This document shows, one piece after another, positions 43,415 through 52,725 of a stretch of 64,000 bases of DNA. Source of the stretch: Leeuwenhoekiella sp. (lineage in GTDB: Bacteria > Bacteroidota > Bacteroidia > Flavobacteriales > Flavobacteriaceae); NCBI GenBank assembly GCA_002708845.1, contig PAPI01000024.1, positions 124,001-188,000 on the forward strand, in the 5' to 3' direction. Each line of letters opens with the position of its first letter. Positions within the stretch are counted from its first letter, which is position 1. A model generated the notes under the pieces. That model saw nothing but the letters and a program-made list of their open reading frames with translations, searched no databases and had not been told where the DNA came from. The position numbers and the translations under genes are program-made.

Positions 43415-44590
43415 ATGATCTCCGTTTCCGAAGCACAACAACAGATTATCACTCATTTTACCGAAATGCCAGTCGTAAGTATAAAATTGGCAAAAAGTGC
43501 AGGAAGCTATCTAGCTGAAAATCTGGTTGCTCCCCTGTCACTTCCCTCCTTTCGACAATCGGCGATGGATGGCTACGCGATCATTCATAGCGAAACAAAA
43601 AAACTTCGCGTAAGTGGTCATGTACAGGCAGGCGATGTAACATTACCCGATCTAAAAGCCGGAGAAGCCATACGCATCTTTACCGGAGCACCGGTTCCTG
43701 ATGCGGCTGATACCGTGATTATTCAGGAACATGTAACCCGCGATGGCGACACGATTAGTATTGAAAAACTCCCTCAATCGGGCGCTAATGTGCGACCTGT
43801 AGGTGAACAGATCTCAAAAGGCGAAGTCGTTCTTAAAAAAGGGCATCACATAAATGAAGCATCCATAGGGTTTATGGCCGGACTGGGCATTACTGAGATA
43901 AACGTATATGCCAAACCAAAAGTCAGCATTTTAACGACCGGAAATGAACTTCAGGAACCGGGAACCATATTAAAACCCAATCATATCTACGAAAGCAACG
44001 GTGTTATGCTTCAAATGGCTTTGCATAGATTAGGAATTGAAAAGATTCAGTTTATAAAAGTGAGCGATACGCTGGAAGCTACTACTCAGGCTGTAAAAAA
44101 AGCGTTAGATCAATCAGACGTATTGTTGGTTTCAGGTGGAATATCTGTGGGAGATTTTGATTTTGTACAGGAAGCTTTTGAAGCCAATGACGTGAAAAAT
44201 CATTTTTATAAAGTGAACCAAAAACCCGGAAAACCCTTGTGGTTTGGAACTAAAGGCGATAAATCGGTATTTGGACTTCCCGGCAATCCGGCATCAAGCC
44301 TCACCTGTTTTTACGCCTATGTGCTGCCGCACCTACGCAAACGTATGGGTGCTGAACATCCGTTTTTAAATACCCGAAAGGCAAAGCTAACTTCTGCAAT
44401 TAAAAATCCATTCGGCAAAACGCTTTTTCTTAAAGCAGGAGTCACCGAAGATACAATCACTCCATACACGGGCCAGGCCAGTTCTATGCTCAATACCTAT
44501 GCGTTGAGCAACGCACTCATCATCGTTCCGGAAGAGTGCGAGGTTTTAAACGCAGGAGATTGGATTCAGTATATCGATCTAAATTTTTAG
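43415..44590 (+). CDS. moeA: Molybdopterin molybdenumtransferase
   Basis: This 391-aa MoeA has a central domain with SFRQSAMDGYAI, IFTGAPVPDAADTVI, SNGVMLQMAL, LLVSGGISVGDFDFV and FGLPGNPASSLTCFY. The enzyme inserts molybdate into adenylylated molybdopterin. It is the first gene of the Moco operon, immediately downstream of the ModE-type operator. A short gap (3 bp) leads to the modE-type HTH gene. Confidence 0.94.
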   Translation: MISVSEAQQQIITHFTEMPVVSIKLAKSAGSYLAENLVAPLSLPSFRQSAMDGYAIIHSETKKLRVSGHVQAGDVTLPDLKAGEAIRIFTGAPVPDAADTVIIQEHVTRDGDTISIEKLPQSGANVRPVGEQISKGEVVLKKGHHINEASIGFMAGLGITEINVYAKPKVSILTTGNELQEPGTILKPNHIYESNGVMLQMALHRLGIEKIQFIKVSDTLEATTQAVKKALDQSDVLLVSGGISVGDFDFVQEAFEANDVKNHFYKVNQKPGKPLWFGTKGDKSVFGLPGNPASSLTCFYAYVLPHLRKRMGAEHPFLNTRKAKLTSAIKNPFGKTLFLKAGVTEDTITPYTGQASSMLNTYALSNALIIVPEECEVLNAGDWIQYIDLNF

Positions 44591-44593
44591 TTT

Positions 44594-44926
44594 ATGGAAC
44601 ATGTAAAAAGCAGAATCTGGATTGAGCAGGACGGTGAGGTTCTTTTGGGGTTTGGTCGGATCCAGTTATTGAAAAAGATTGAAGAAACCGCATCGATAAG
44701 TGCGGCAGCAAAAGCGATGCAGATGTCGTATAAAAAAGCCTGGAAACTCATCAATGCGATGAACACTGCTGCAGATCAACCATTGGTGATAACCAACACG
44801 GGTGGAAAAGACGGCGGTGGCACCTTATTAACCGATTATGGCAAACTAATGATCACCAAATTTGAAACCTTAAACAGTGCTTGTGAAGATTTTTTAAACG
44901 AAAAATTTAAAGAACTAAACGCGTAA
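44594..44926 (+). CDS. ModE-type winged helix-turn-helix regulator (no molybdate-binding domain)
   Basis: This 110-aa protein corresponds to the N-terminal DNA-binding domain of ModE (SRIWIEQDGEVLLGFGRIQLLKKIEETASISAAAKAMQMSYKKAWKLINAMN, then GGKDGGGTLLTDYGK). It has no TOBE/MOP domains. The operator upstream of the operon fits its DNA specificity. How molybdate would be sensed without MOP domains is not clear. Its stop overlaps the mobA start (TAATG). Confidence 0.88.
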   Translation: MEHVKSRIWIEQDGEVLLGFGRIQLLKKIEETASISAAAKAMQMSYKKAWKLINAMNTAADQPLVITNTGGKDGGGTLLTDYGKLMITKFETLNSACEDFLNEKFKELNA

Positions 44927-45504
44927 TGACGGAAGCTAAAAACATACCGGCTTATATTTTATGTGGCGGAAAAAGCTCCCGAATGCAAACCGAAAAAGGT
45001 TTAGTATTACTTGAAGACAAACCTCTTATTAATCATATTATCAACAAAATAAAAAATAGCACTAAGCAAATTTACTTAGTAACGGAAAATACCGATTATG
45101 AGTCGTTTGGGTTTCCTTTAGTTGCAGATCGTTGTAAAGAAAAAGGTCCGCTAGGCGGTATTCACGCGGCGCTTTCACATACCAATACTGAAGCTGTTTT
45201 GGTCTTAAGTTGTGATGTTCCTAAAATTGAATCTTCTGTATTGAATGCCCTAATCGAAAGGCATTTTGAGTATGGAAAAACTGAGATCACTTTGGCTTCA
45301 GGTCCTGAAAAATGGCATCCGCTCGTTGGAGTGTATTCTAAATCAATCCTGCCGGAGCTTGAAATCTCTCTAAAGCAAAACCACCTCAAAGTGATGGATT
45401 TTATAAAAACACGAAATTATCAGGTTGTGGAGTTTGATAGCGAATTGCCTTTTTCTAACGTCAACACGCCCCAAGCATTAGAAACACTTAAAATCAATTC
45501 CTAA
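44926..45504 (+). CDS. mobA: Molybdenum cofactor guanylyltransferase
   Basis: This 192-aa MobA has the nucleotide-binding loop LCGGKSSRMQTEKGLVLLEDKPL, VADRCKEKGPLGGIHAAL and VLSCDVPKI. It joins GMP to molybdopterin to make MGD, as required by bis-MGD enzymes like the neighbouring YdeP-like oxidoreductase. It is coupled to both neighbours by one-base overlaps (TAATG). Confidence 0.92.
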   Translation: MTEAKNIPAYILCGGKSSRMQTEKGLVLLEDKPLINHIINKIKNSTKQIYLVTENTDYESFGFPLVADRCKEKGPLGGIHAALSHTNTEAVLVLSCDVPKIESSVLNALIERHFEYGKTEITLASGPEKWHPLVGVYSKSILPELEISLKQNHLKVMDFIKTRNYQVVEFDSELPFSNVNTPQALETLKINS

Positions 45505-45743
45505 TGGAAGTAACTATGAAATATTTTGGCCAGCTGGTCGATGTGATCGGCAGCCATGAAGAACAAAAATCTATAAAAGTAAACACCACTGACGAATTGT
45601 TACAGCAACTGTCTGAAAACTATGCAATCAGTCATATTCCCTTTCAGTTGGCTGTAAATGATCAGTTAATCGGTGATGAAGAAGCTGTAAAACTAAATGA
45701 CGGTGATGTAGTAGCTTTACTTCCTCCCTATGCCGGTGGCTAA
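45504..45743 (+). CDS. moaD: Molybdopterin synthase sulfur carrier subunit
   Basis: This 79-aa ubiquitin-like protein ends in LLPPYAGG, so the C-terminal Gly-Gly needed for thiocarboxylate formation is present. It carries sulfur to MoaE. It overlaps mobA by 1 bp and lies 9 bp ahead of the moeB-like gene that activates it. Confidence 0.92.
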   Translation: MEVTMKYFGQLVDVIGSHEEQKSIKVNTTDELLQQLSENYAISHIPFQLAVNDQLIGDEEAVKLNDGDVVALLPPYAGG

Positions 45744-45752
45744 AAAAGAACT

Positions 45753-46808
45753 ATGAATCGGTATCAGCGTCAAATCATTCTTCCTCAGGTTGGGGAAAAC
45801 GGTCAGCAGAAACTGGCTCATGCCCGTGTGCTGATAATTGGCGCAGGGGGTTTGGGCTGTGCGCTCTTGCCCTATCTAGCAGCATCAGGAATAGGCTGTA
45901 TAGGGATTGTTGATGGCGATCTTGTGGCAGAAAGCAACCTACACCGCCAGATTTTATATACGCCAAAGAGCATCGGCAAGTTTAAAGTAGATGAAGCAAA
46001 AGCGTTCCTGAATCAACAGAATCCGGATACGCAAATCGATAGTTTTACGTATTTCCTTGAAGGTCAGAATGCCCTGGATTTGTTTAGAAATTACGATCTC
46101 ATTGTTGACGCGACAGATCGTATTGACGTGAGGTATTTGATTAATGATGCCGCTGTACTTACCGCAAAACCGGTGGTTTATGCAAGTATTCACCGTTTTG
46201 AAGGTCAGATTTCGGTATTTAATTATAAAAATGGACCGACCTATCGCTGCTTGTTTCCAAAAGCAGTAGCTGCTCCAAGTTGCGCCGAAGCCGGCGTTCT
46301 GGGCACCGCAGTAGGTCTAATCGGGATGCTTCAGGCACAGGAAGTGCTTAAAGTGATTCTGGATACAGGAGAGATTTTAAGCGGAAATCTGCTTGTTTAC
46401 GATACGTTGAATGCACGTCAGCATACATTTAGCTTTGCTAAAAAAGAAAAATCTCAAATCACCGAAGCATTTTACCGCGAAAGACATTTGAATTCCAATA
46501 TTGAATCGCAATCTTTCAGCCTGGATTATTTGCAAAACGGACTGCTTATCGATGTTAGAGAACTTGATGAACAACCGCGATTAAATCATGAGCGCATTTT
46601 AGAAATTCCGCTTTCTAAACTGGATCAGAATATTGCCCAGTTGGATAAGAGTAAATCCTACGGTGTTTTTTGCCAAAGTGGTAAACGAGCCATAGCAGTT
46701 GCTTCCAAATTAAAAAACTCCGGTTTCACACAGGTGATCGCATTAAAAGAAGGAGCTCAGGAGTTAGAGAAAGAAATTACACATACACGCTTAAACACAA
46801 TAAAATGA
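45753..46808 (+). CDS. moeB: MoeB/HesA-type adenylyltransferase fused to rhodanese
   Basis: In this 351-aa protein, residues 1-235 form a ThiF/MoeB domain (VLIIGAGGLGCALLPYLAASGIG, DGDLVAESNLHRQILY, VDATDRIDVRYLINDA). Residues about 255-350 form a rhodanese domain with the active-site Cys loop FCQSGKRA. It activates MoaD by adenylation and may supply sulfur itself. The zinc cysteines usual in MoeB (CxxC before LFP and the second CxxC) are reduced to one Cys (PTYRCLFP). The 3' end overlaps moaE by 4 bp. Confidence 0.9.
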   Translation: MNRYQRQIILPQVGENGQQKLAHARVLIIGAGGLGCALLPYLAASGIGCIGIVDGDLVAESNLHRQILYTPKSIGKFKVDEAKAFLNQQNPDTQIDSFTYFLEGQNALDLFRNYDLIVDATDRIDVRYLINDAAVLTAKPVVYASIHRFEGQISVFNYKNGPTYRCLFPKAVAAPSCAEAGVLGTAVGLIGMLQAQEVLKVILDTGEILSGNLLVYDTLNARQHTFSFAKKEKSQITEAFYRERHLNSNIESQSFSLDYLQNGLLIDVRELDEQPRLNHERILEIPLSKLDQNIAQLDKSKSYGVFCQSGKRAIAVASKLKNSGFTQVIALKEGAQELEKEITHTRLNTIK

Positions 46809-47233
46809 AAAAAGTATTTATAGAAGGTCCCATAAGCAGTGAATTTATAGGTGATTCCATTGCCAAACATCAAAGCAAAACCAGTATAGGTGCACACAAT
46901 ATATTTTTGGGTCAGGTACGTGCAGATGAAGTGGATGGCAAACACGTTTCCGCGATTGAATATACCTGCTATGAAGAGCTGGCCAATACCAAACTGGAGG
47001 AAATACGGGAGGAAGCATTCAGCAAATTTGATTTGGTCTGTATGCATATATATCACAGCCTGGGTCTGATCAAAACCGGTGAAATCTGCTTTTTTGTGTT
47101 TGTTTCCGCGAAGCGCAGAAAAGAAGTCTATTCAGCTACCGAATGGATTGTCAATCAGGTAAAGGATCGCACTCCCATCTACGGTAAAGAGATTTTTGAA
47201 GATCAAAGCCACCAGTGGAAAGTGAACAGTTAA
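46805..47233 (+). CDS. moaE: Molybdopterin synthase catalytic subunit
   Basis: This 142-aa MoaE has IGAHNIFLGQVRADE, AIEYTCYEELANTKL, IYHSLGLIKTGEICFFVFVSAKRR and the Lys-rich end (PIYGKEIFEDQSHQWK). With MoaD it converts cPMP to molybdopterin. It overlaps the moeB-like gene by 4 bp. The following 134 bp hold a tandem repeat. Confidence 0.93.
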   Translation: MKKVFIEGPISSEFIGDSIAKHQSKTSIGAHNIFLGQVRADEVDGKHVSAIEYTCYEELANTKLEEIREEAFSKFDLVCMHIYHSLGLIKTGEICFFVFVSAKRRKEVYSATEWIVNQVKDRTPIYGKEIFEDQSHQWKVNS

Positions 47234-47246
47234 ATTTAGTTTTCAG

Positions 47247-47298
47247 TTGGCAGTCTCAGTAGGCAGTCTCAGTAGACAGTCTCAGTAAGCAGTCTCAG
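47247..47298. repeat. Tandem repeat, 13-bp unit, four copies
   Basis: The unit TAGGCAGTCTCAG is repeated four times with one to two changes (47247-47259, 47260-47272, 47273-47285, 47286-47298), and a partial fifth copy starts at 47299. It lies in the 134-bp gap between moaE and moaCB, the only sizeable gap in the Moco operon. Confidence 0.85.
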
Positions 47299-47367
47299 TA
47301 GGCAAAAGTCAAAAAAAGTACACTTTTCAACACTTAAACGATTAAACAAAAAAGTAATAACAATAAA

Positions 47368-48285
47368 ATGGTAGACATTACCCATAAAATAACCACCCTG
47401 CGAAGCGCTACGGCACAGGCTACTCTTACTGTGAGTAAATCTGAAACGATTGAAGCTCTAGAACAAAATACGGTTCCTAAAGGCAACGTGTTTGAGATGG
47501 CGAAAACCGCCGGGCTTTTTGCAGTTAAAAATACGCACACTACAATCCCCGATTGTCATCCGTTACCTATTGAATATACGGCAGTGGAATATGCCATCGA
47601 CGGACTTTCAGTTCATATAAAAATCACGGTAAAAACGGTATACAAAACCGGCGTTGAAGTCGAAGCGATGCACGGCGCATCGGTTATCGCACTTACGATG
47701 TACGATATGCTTAAACCCATTGATAAGGGTATCGAAATCAAAAACGTGAAGCTTCTGCATAAAAAAGGTGGAAAAAGCAGCTTTAAAGATCAGAATCCAT
47801 CTCGATTAAGCGCGCACATCATCGTGTGTTCCGATTCAATTTCCGAAGGAAAAAAAGAAGACCAGGCGGGTAAGGCAATTATAGAGAAACTACAAGATCA
47901 CGATGTACAAATTCAGGGTTACGAAATCATTCCCGATGATCTGGAAACCATACGAAGCAAAGCTTTTGAGCTTTCAGATAATGTAAACCTTCTTATTTAC
48001 ACCGGCGGAACCGGTCTGAGTATGCGCGACGTAACACCGGAAGCTCTGGAACCTATTCTGGAACGGCGCATTCCCGGTATTGAAGAAGCTATTCGTAGCT
48101 ACGGGCAGGATCGTATGCCGTATGCTATGCTTTCGCGCAGCGTAGCCGGAACACTGGGCAATTGCCTCGTCCTGGCACTTCCAGGCTCTACTAATGGCGC
48201 TAAAGAATCTATGGATGCTGTTTTTCCGCATGTATTGCATGTTTTTAAAATCCTACGTGGCGCCCAACACAACTCTAATGACTAA
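47368..48285 (+). CDS. moaCB: Bifunctional MoaC/MoaB fusion
   Basis: In this 305-aa protein, residues 1-148 are MoaC (PKGNVFEMAKTAGLFAVKNTHTTIPDCHPLPIEYT, EVEAMHGASVIALTMYDMLK, which makes cPMP with MoaA). Residues about 150-305 are MoaB/MogA-like (VCSDSISEGKKEDQAG, IYTGGTGLSMRDVTPEA, ALPGSTNGAKESMDAV), which adenylylates molybdopterin. Such fusions occur in Bacteroidota. The stop overlaps the moaA start (ATGACTAA). Confidence 0.93.
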   Translation: MVDITHKITTLRSATAQATLTVSKSETIEALEQNTVPKGNVFEMAKTAGLFAVKNTHTTIPDCHPLPIEYTAVEYAIDGLSVHIKITVKTVYKTGVEVEAMHGASVIALTMYDMLKPIDKGIEIKNVKLLHKKGGKSSFKDQNPSRLSAHIIVCSDSISEGKKEDQAGKAIIEKLQDHDVQIQGYEIIPDDLETIRSKAFELSDNVNLLIYTGGTGLSMRDVTPEALEPILERRIPGIEEAIRSYGQDRMPYAMLSRSVAGTLGNCLVLALPGSTNGAKESMDAVFPHVLHVFKILRGAQHNSND

Positions 48286-49285
48286 AGTAACTCCCATACT
48301 AACCGATACCCATGGTAGAACGCACAATTATTTGCGTATTTCGCTTAGCGAAAAATGCAACCTGCGCTGCACCTACTGTATGCCGCACGATGGGATTGAG
48401 CTTACTCCGAGCGAAGATTTAATGACTGCCGATGAGATTATAAGCATTGCCCGGGTTTTTGTTGAAAATGGTGTCGATAAAATCAGGCTAACGGGCGGTG
48501 AGCCTTTGGTACGAAAGGATTTTAGTTACATTTTAGAAGAGCTTTCAAAATTGGGTGTACGTTTTTCAATAACCACAAATGCGTTGCTTACGCATCGGTT
48601 TATTGATGATTTTAAACGTTTTGGCCTTCAGGACATTAATGTGAGTCTCGATAGTTTAAATGCTGAAAAATTTAAGTTTATTACCCGTAGGGATCAGTAT
48701 AAAAAAGCCTTTGAAAATATCAACCAATTGATTGCTGAAGGATTTCATGTGAAAGTCAACGCGGTCTTGATGAAAGGATTCAATGAAGATGAAATTGTCG
48801 ATTTTATAAAACTTACCAAAGATCGGGATCTCAATGTGCGCTTTATCGAGTTTATGCCCTTTGACGGTAACGAGTGGAATAAAAACAAACTTGTAAGCCA
48901 GGCTGAAATTTTAAACCGGGTGAATGATCATTTTGGGATTGAAGCGCTTCAGCCGCTGGTCAATGAGAAAAACTTCACTGCCCGTAATTTCAAAATCAAA
49001 GGCTTTAAAGGAAGTTTTGGTATCATCAGTTCGGTGACCAATCCGTTTTGTGACAGTTGCAACCGCATTCGTCTAACAGCGAACGGCAGGTTAAAAAACT
49101 GCCTGTTCTCTAATGCCGAAACCGATTTACTGACTCCTTTTCGCGCAGGCGAAAACCTGGAACAGTTAATCGATAAGGCTTTAAACAAAAAGGAGGCTGT
49201 TCGCGCCGGTATGACCGACTTTGATCAACTTACCAACCCCGATCTGCATAACAACAACCGCAGTATGATCGCTATAGGCGGATAA
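48278..49285 (+). CDS. moaA: GTP 3',8-cyclase
   Basis: The start is taken at the ATG at 48278, overlapping moaCB by 8 bp; a longer upstream reading is the shadow of moaCB. The 335-aa radical SAM enzyme has CNLRCTYC near the N-terminus, RLTGGEPLVRKDF, and a C-terminal [4Fe-4S] motif (NPFCDSCNRIRLTANGRLKNCLFS). It ends in Gly-Gly, as needed for activity. It catalyses the first step of Moco synthesis with the MoaC domain. Confidence 0.95.
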   Translation: MTKVTPILTDTHGRTHNYLRISLSEKCNLRCTYCMPHDGIELTPSEDLMTADEIISIARVFVENGVDKIRLTGGEPLVRKDFSYILEELSKLGVRFSITTNALLTHRFIDDFKRFGLQDINVSLDSLNAEKFKFITRRDQYKKAFENINQLIAEGFHVKVNAVLMKGFNEDEIVDFIKLTKDRDLNVRFIEFMPFDGNEWNKNKLVSQAEILNRVNDHFGIEALQPLVNEKNFTARNFKIKGFKGSFGIISSVTNPFCDSCNRIRLTANGRLKNCLFSNAETDLLTPFRAGENLEQLIDKALNKKEAVRAGMTDFDQLTNPDLHNNNRSMIAIGG

Positions 49286-49371
49286 TGCTAAAAATGCCTT
49301 AAAACGTATCTAAATTTGTTTCTGCTCTGTTTGATTCTGTACATTTAATGGGTAATCCATAAATCAGTATT

Positions 49372-51105
49372 ATGGCCAAAAAGAAACTCAATCAACTAGA
49401 AGCTACCGCAATTTGCGGAAATGACATCAGCTCCTCCTGTCTTTATGTATCAGCATTAGCAATCGTTTATGCCGGGCAATATGCCTGGATTTCGTTGCTT
49501 GTGGTGGCTGTCGTCTTATTTTTCTTTCGAAAAATCTATGGTGAAGTTGTTGGGGCGCTTCCGCTGAATGGAGGGGCTTATAATGCACTCTTAAACACCA
49601 CAAAAAAGTCCACCGCTTCACTTGCGGCTTCACTTACGGTTCTGAGTTATATGGCTACCTGTGTGATTTCGGCTACTGAAGCCATCAAATATGTACACAG
49701 CATCTGGGAATTTATTCCAGTTATACCAGTCACAATAGGCTTGATGCTGCTTTTTATGGGGCTCGTGATTTTGGGAATTGGCGAATCGTCAAAAGTGGCG
49801 ATTGCTATTTTCCTATTTCACCTCACTTCCCTAACCTTACTCTGTAGTTTTTGTATTTATTTTTTCTTTACAGAAGGTTTTGACACACTCGTTCAAAACT
49901 TTAACCATCCCATTAAAACCAGTATTACCACTGCTCTATTTCTGGGCTTTAGTGCGGCTATGCTTGGGATAAGTGGTTTTGAAAGTTCGGCTAACTATGT
50001 TGAGGAGCAGAAAAAAGGCGTCTTCCCAAAAACCCTACGTAATATGTGGATTGTCGTAACCATTTTCAATCCGTTGATCGCATTTCTGGCCCTGGCAATT
50101 ATTCCCATCAATACAGTGGTAGAAAATCAGGATGCGCTACTCTCTTATCTAGGTGGCTTGTCTGGTGGTAGCTGGCTTTCACTATTGGTAGGTATTGACG
50201 CGGCTTTGGTACTTAGCGGTGCTGTCTTAACCTCATTTGTGGGCGTGGGTGGTTTGATGGAGCGTATGGCCTTAGATCGAATCCTACCCAGTCTGTTACT
50301 CAAGAAAAATAAAAAAGGAAGTTCTTATATCATTTTCATTCTCTTTTTTGTCCTTTGTGCTTCGATCCTCCTAGTTACAGGTGGAGATCTGGCCCAACTT
50401 GCCGGGATATATACTATTGCTTTCCTACTGGTTATGGTACTTTTTGGCATTGGTAACCTACTGCTCAAAATTAACCGCAGTGCCCTACCGCGCCCTGAAC
50501 GCTCCAGCTACTTGGGTTTGTTTATCGCTATCGCAGCCGTTACTGCAGCGATTATTGGTAATATTGTTTTGAATCCCGGCTATCTTGTAATATTCTTTGA
50601 ATATCTTATTCCTACACTGCTTGTTGTCTTCTTTATGTTGTACCGCGTACGTATTTACAAAGCTTTTTTAATGTTACTTGACTATATTTTTCCCGATGGT
50701 GGAAAAACGTTTGCAAAGCTTGATGCCCGGGTTAAGGAACTTCTTAAAAAAGTAAATGCACAGCAATTTGTATTCTTCACCAAAAATGATGACATCGCAA
50801 CCTTAAACCGGGTAATGCAGTATGTTTCTCATAATGAAGCAACAAAAAGGCTGAAAATAGTGAGTGTGGGTGACGAAAAAGCCATTAGAGCCACTTCCCT
50901 TCCTGATGATATAAAGGTTCTGGACCGGGCTTATCCCAATATAAAAATTGAATATATTTTGGAGCCGGGAACGTTTTGCCCTGAAAAGATTGAAGAACTT
51001 TCTAAACGCTGGAAAATCCCCACCAATTTTATGTTCATCGGTTCGCCCAGTGATGAGTCAGAGTTTTCTGTTGAAGAATTGGGTGAAGTACGTTTGATTA
51101 TTTAA
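49372..51105 (+). CDS. APC superfamily amino-acid permease
   Basis: This 577-aa protein begins LNQLEATAICGNDISSSCLYVSALAI and has about 12 TM helices, typical of APC-type permeases. FFRKIYGEVVGALPLNGGAYNALLNTTKKS and FLGFSAAMLGISGFESSANYVEEQKKGVFPKTL resemble the conserved transport core. The last 120 residues are cytoplasmic and contain a universal-stress-like stretch (LKIVSVGDE, IEYILEPGTFCPEKIEELSKRW). The substrate is unknown. Confidence 0.85.
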   Translation: MAKKKLNQLEATAICGNDISSSCLYVSALAIVYAGQYAWISLLVVAVVLFFFRKIYGEVVGALPLNGGAYNALLNTTKKSTASLAASLTVLSYMATCVISATEAIKYVHSIWEFIPVIPVTIGLMLLFMGLVILGIGESSKVAIAIFLFHLTSLTLLCSFCIYFFFTEGFDTLVQNFNHPIKTSITTALFLGFSAAMLGISGFESSANYVEEQKKGVFPKTLRNMWIVVTIFNPLIAFLALAIIPINTVVENQDALLSYLGGLSGGSWLSLLVGIDAALVLSGAVLTSFVGVGGLMERMALDRILPSLLLKKNKKGSSYIIFILFFVLCASILLVTGGDLAQLAGIYTIAFLLVMVLFGIGNLLLKINRSALPRPERSSYLGLFIAIAAVTAAIIGNIVLNPGYLVIFFEYLIPTLLVVFFMLYRVRIYKAFLMLLDYIFPDGGKTFAKLDARVKELLKKVNAQQFVFFTKNDDIATLNRVMQYVSHNEATKRLKIVSVGDEKAIRATSLPDDIKVLDRAYPNIKIEYILEPGTFCPEKIEELSKRWKIPTNFMFIGSPSDESEFSVEELGEVRLII

Positions 51106-51189
51106 TAAAAATGAACCGCTTAAGATTTGCTGAAAACAAAACCACCTCACAATTAATACGTTTCATACTTAGAACCCAGCCGATTTAAT

Positions 51190-52725
51190 CTAATACGTAT
51201 AAAGTTTAGAATAATATTTCTTAACCGCGTCTTCCCAAGAAAACCGAGCTGCTTTGGCTTTCCGTTTCATCTTATTCCAGGAAGGTTTATCATTAAAAAA
51301 TACTTCAAGGCAATTGTCAAATTCGATCACCATCTGGTTGATCGTTTCGTCAATGTTATCCCCTTCAAATGCAAAACCGTCTATGCCTTTTCGTACGGTA
51401 TCTTTTAAACCACCGGTATGGTGAACCAGACAAAGTACGCCGTTGCGCATTGCGAGCATTTGACTTATCCCACAGGGTTCAAAAAGACTGGGCATAAAGT
51501 AGAGATTTGATTCCAGATAAATAGAATCTATGATATCTTCAGACTGCCCATTTATAAATATAAAGTTGGAATGCTGATAACTTATTTCACGCATTAAAGC
51601 CTCATATTCCGGTTCACCGGTGCCCAGAAGAATAAAAATTCCATTATGAGCCTTCAGATTTTCTAGAATGGCTTTTAAGGCTAAAGGATTCCGTTTGAAA
51701 AAATAGAACTTTTGCTCCGTCATACGTGCCACACTCGAAGCGATAAAAGCCGGTGGATTGTCTAACAATTCGACCACTTTTTCACCGGTATTAGCTAAAA
51801 TATCAGCTTTATATTTCTTAGATTCCTCTTGAATCCACCTGTAAATTTGCTTCAGTATATTAGTATATAATTTGCCTGTTTGTGCCACACGCATATTGGC
51901 GTAGTTCACGCCGTTGAGAATTCCATGTAATCTGCCCTCGTTATTTGCCAGAATAAGATCTTGTTCAAGCCCCTCTCCGCCTATAAATTCCGGTTTATTA
52001 CTGGGTTTCATGATATCCTCCATGTACGATGGGCTCACGGTATGCACCTGATCACAAAGCCGAATCCCTACCGCCATAAGATTGATACAATCCGGATAAC
52101 GGGTGTCGCTCACTTTGTGATAGTCGTATTGAATTTCAGGAAAAAATCCCTCTACAGAAGCATAATTATCCCGAAGTGGTCGAATGCCCTGAAGACTCAA
52201 ATTATGAATACTGTACACAAAATGTGTTTGTTTTAAAACCTCGTATACCGGATTATATTCCCGATGAAAAACCAGTAGTGCCGTATGCCAGTCATGCAGA
52301 TGAGCAATATCTATGTGATCAAAAATATTTTGTTTTACGGCCTGTGCTACTGCGGTATTAAAGATGAAATACTTTACGGCATCTGTAAAAAAAGGCTCTT
52401 CTGGATCATCATTATAGATATGGGCAATGTTGCCTTCCACAATTTGTGGATGGTGTATCACATAATGTATTATACCCTGAATGTGCTTTTTAGGCGCTAC
52501 TTCATAAATTTCAGCAACCGTTTCCTGCCCCTGAATGCGTATTTTTAATTCTGTGATAAAACGCCCGGTTTTGTGAAGTCGGTTATATGCCGGCACCACC
52601 ACATGGACCTGATCGCCTGTTGCCGCTAATTGCCGCGGAACATCCCTCACGACATCAGCCATCCCTCCGGCTTTACAATTTGCAATAGCATCGTTTTCTG
52701 CTGAAACAAATAAAAAGTTCTTCAT
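51190..52725 (-). CDS. glgA: Glycogen/starch synthase (GT5 family)
   Basis: This 511-aa protein has the N-terminal GT5 loop KAGGMADVVRDVPRQL (KxGGLxDV-like), HLHDWHTALL, and a C-terminal GT-B domain with SLFEPCGISQMLAMRNG, including the conserved Glu of the E-x7-E motif. ADP-glucose transfer to glycogen is expected from the family. The adjacent genes are unrelated to glycogen, so regulation is unclear. Confidence 0.88.
   Translation of the reverse strand: MKNFLFVSAENDAIANCKAGGMADVVRDVPRQLAATGDQVHVVVPAYNRLHKTGRFITELKIRIQGQETVAEIYEVAPKKHIQGIIHYVIHHPQIVEGNIAHIYNDDPEEPFFTDAVKYFIFNTAVAQAVKQNIFDHIDIAHLHDWHTALLVFHREYNPVYEVLKQTHFVYSIHNLSLQGIRPLRDNYASVEGFFPEIQYDYHKVSDTRYPDCINLMAVGIRLCDQVHTVSPSYMEDIMKPSNKPEFIGGEGLEQDLILANNEGRLHGILNGVNYANMRVAQTGKLYTNILKQIYRWIQEESKKYKADILANTGEKVVELLDNPPAFIASSVARMTEQKFYFFKRNPLALKAILENLKAHNGIFILLGTGEPEYEALMREISYQHSNFIFINGQSEDIIDSIYLESNLYFMPSLFEPCGISQMLAMRNGVLCLVHHTGGLKDTVRKGIDGFAFEGDNIDETINQMVIEFDNCLEVFFNDKPSWNKMKRKAKAARFSWEDAVKKYYSKLYTY

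Noticed and set aside
47247-47298. Short repeat array considered as CRISPR
   Set aside because: Units are 13 bp, directly adjacent with no spacers, and no cas genes are nearby.
48194-48277. Longer N-terminal extension of MoaA
   Set aside because: These codons overlap moaCB in another frame and do not fit the family; the ATG at 48278 gives the normal MoaA start.
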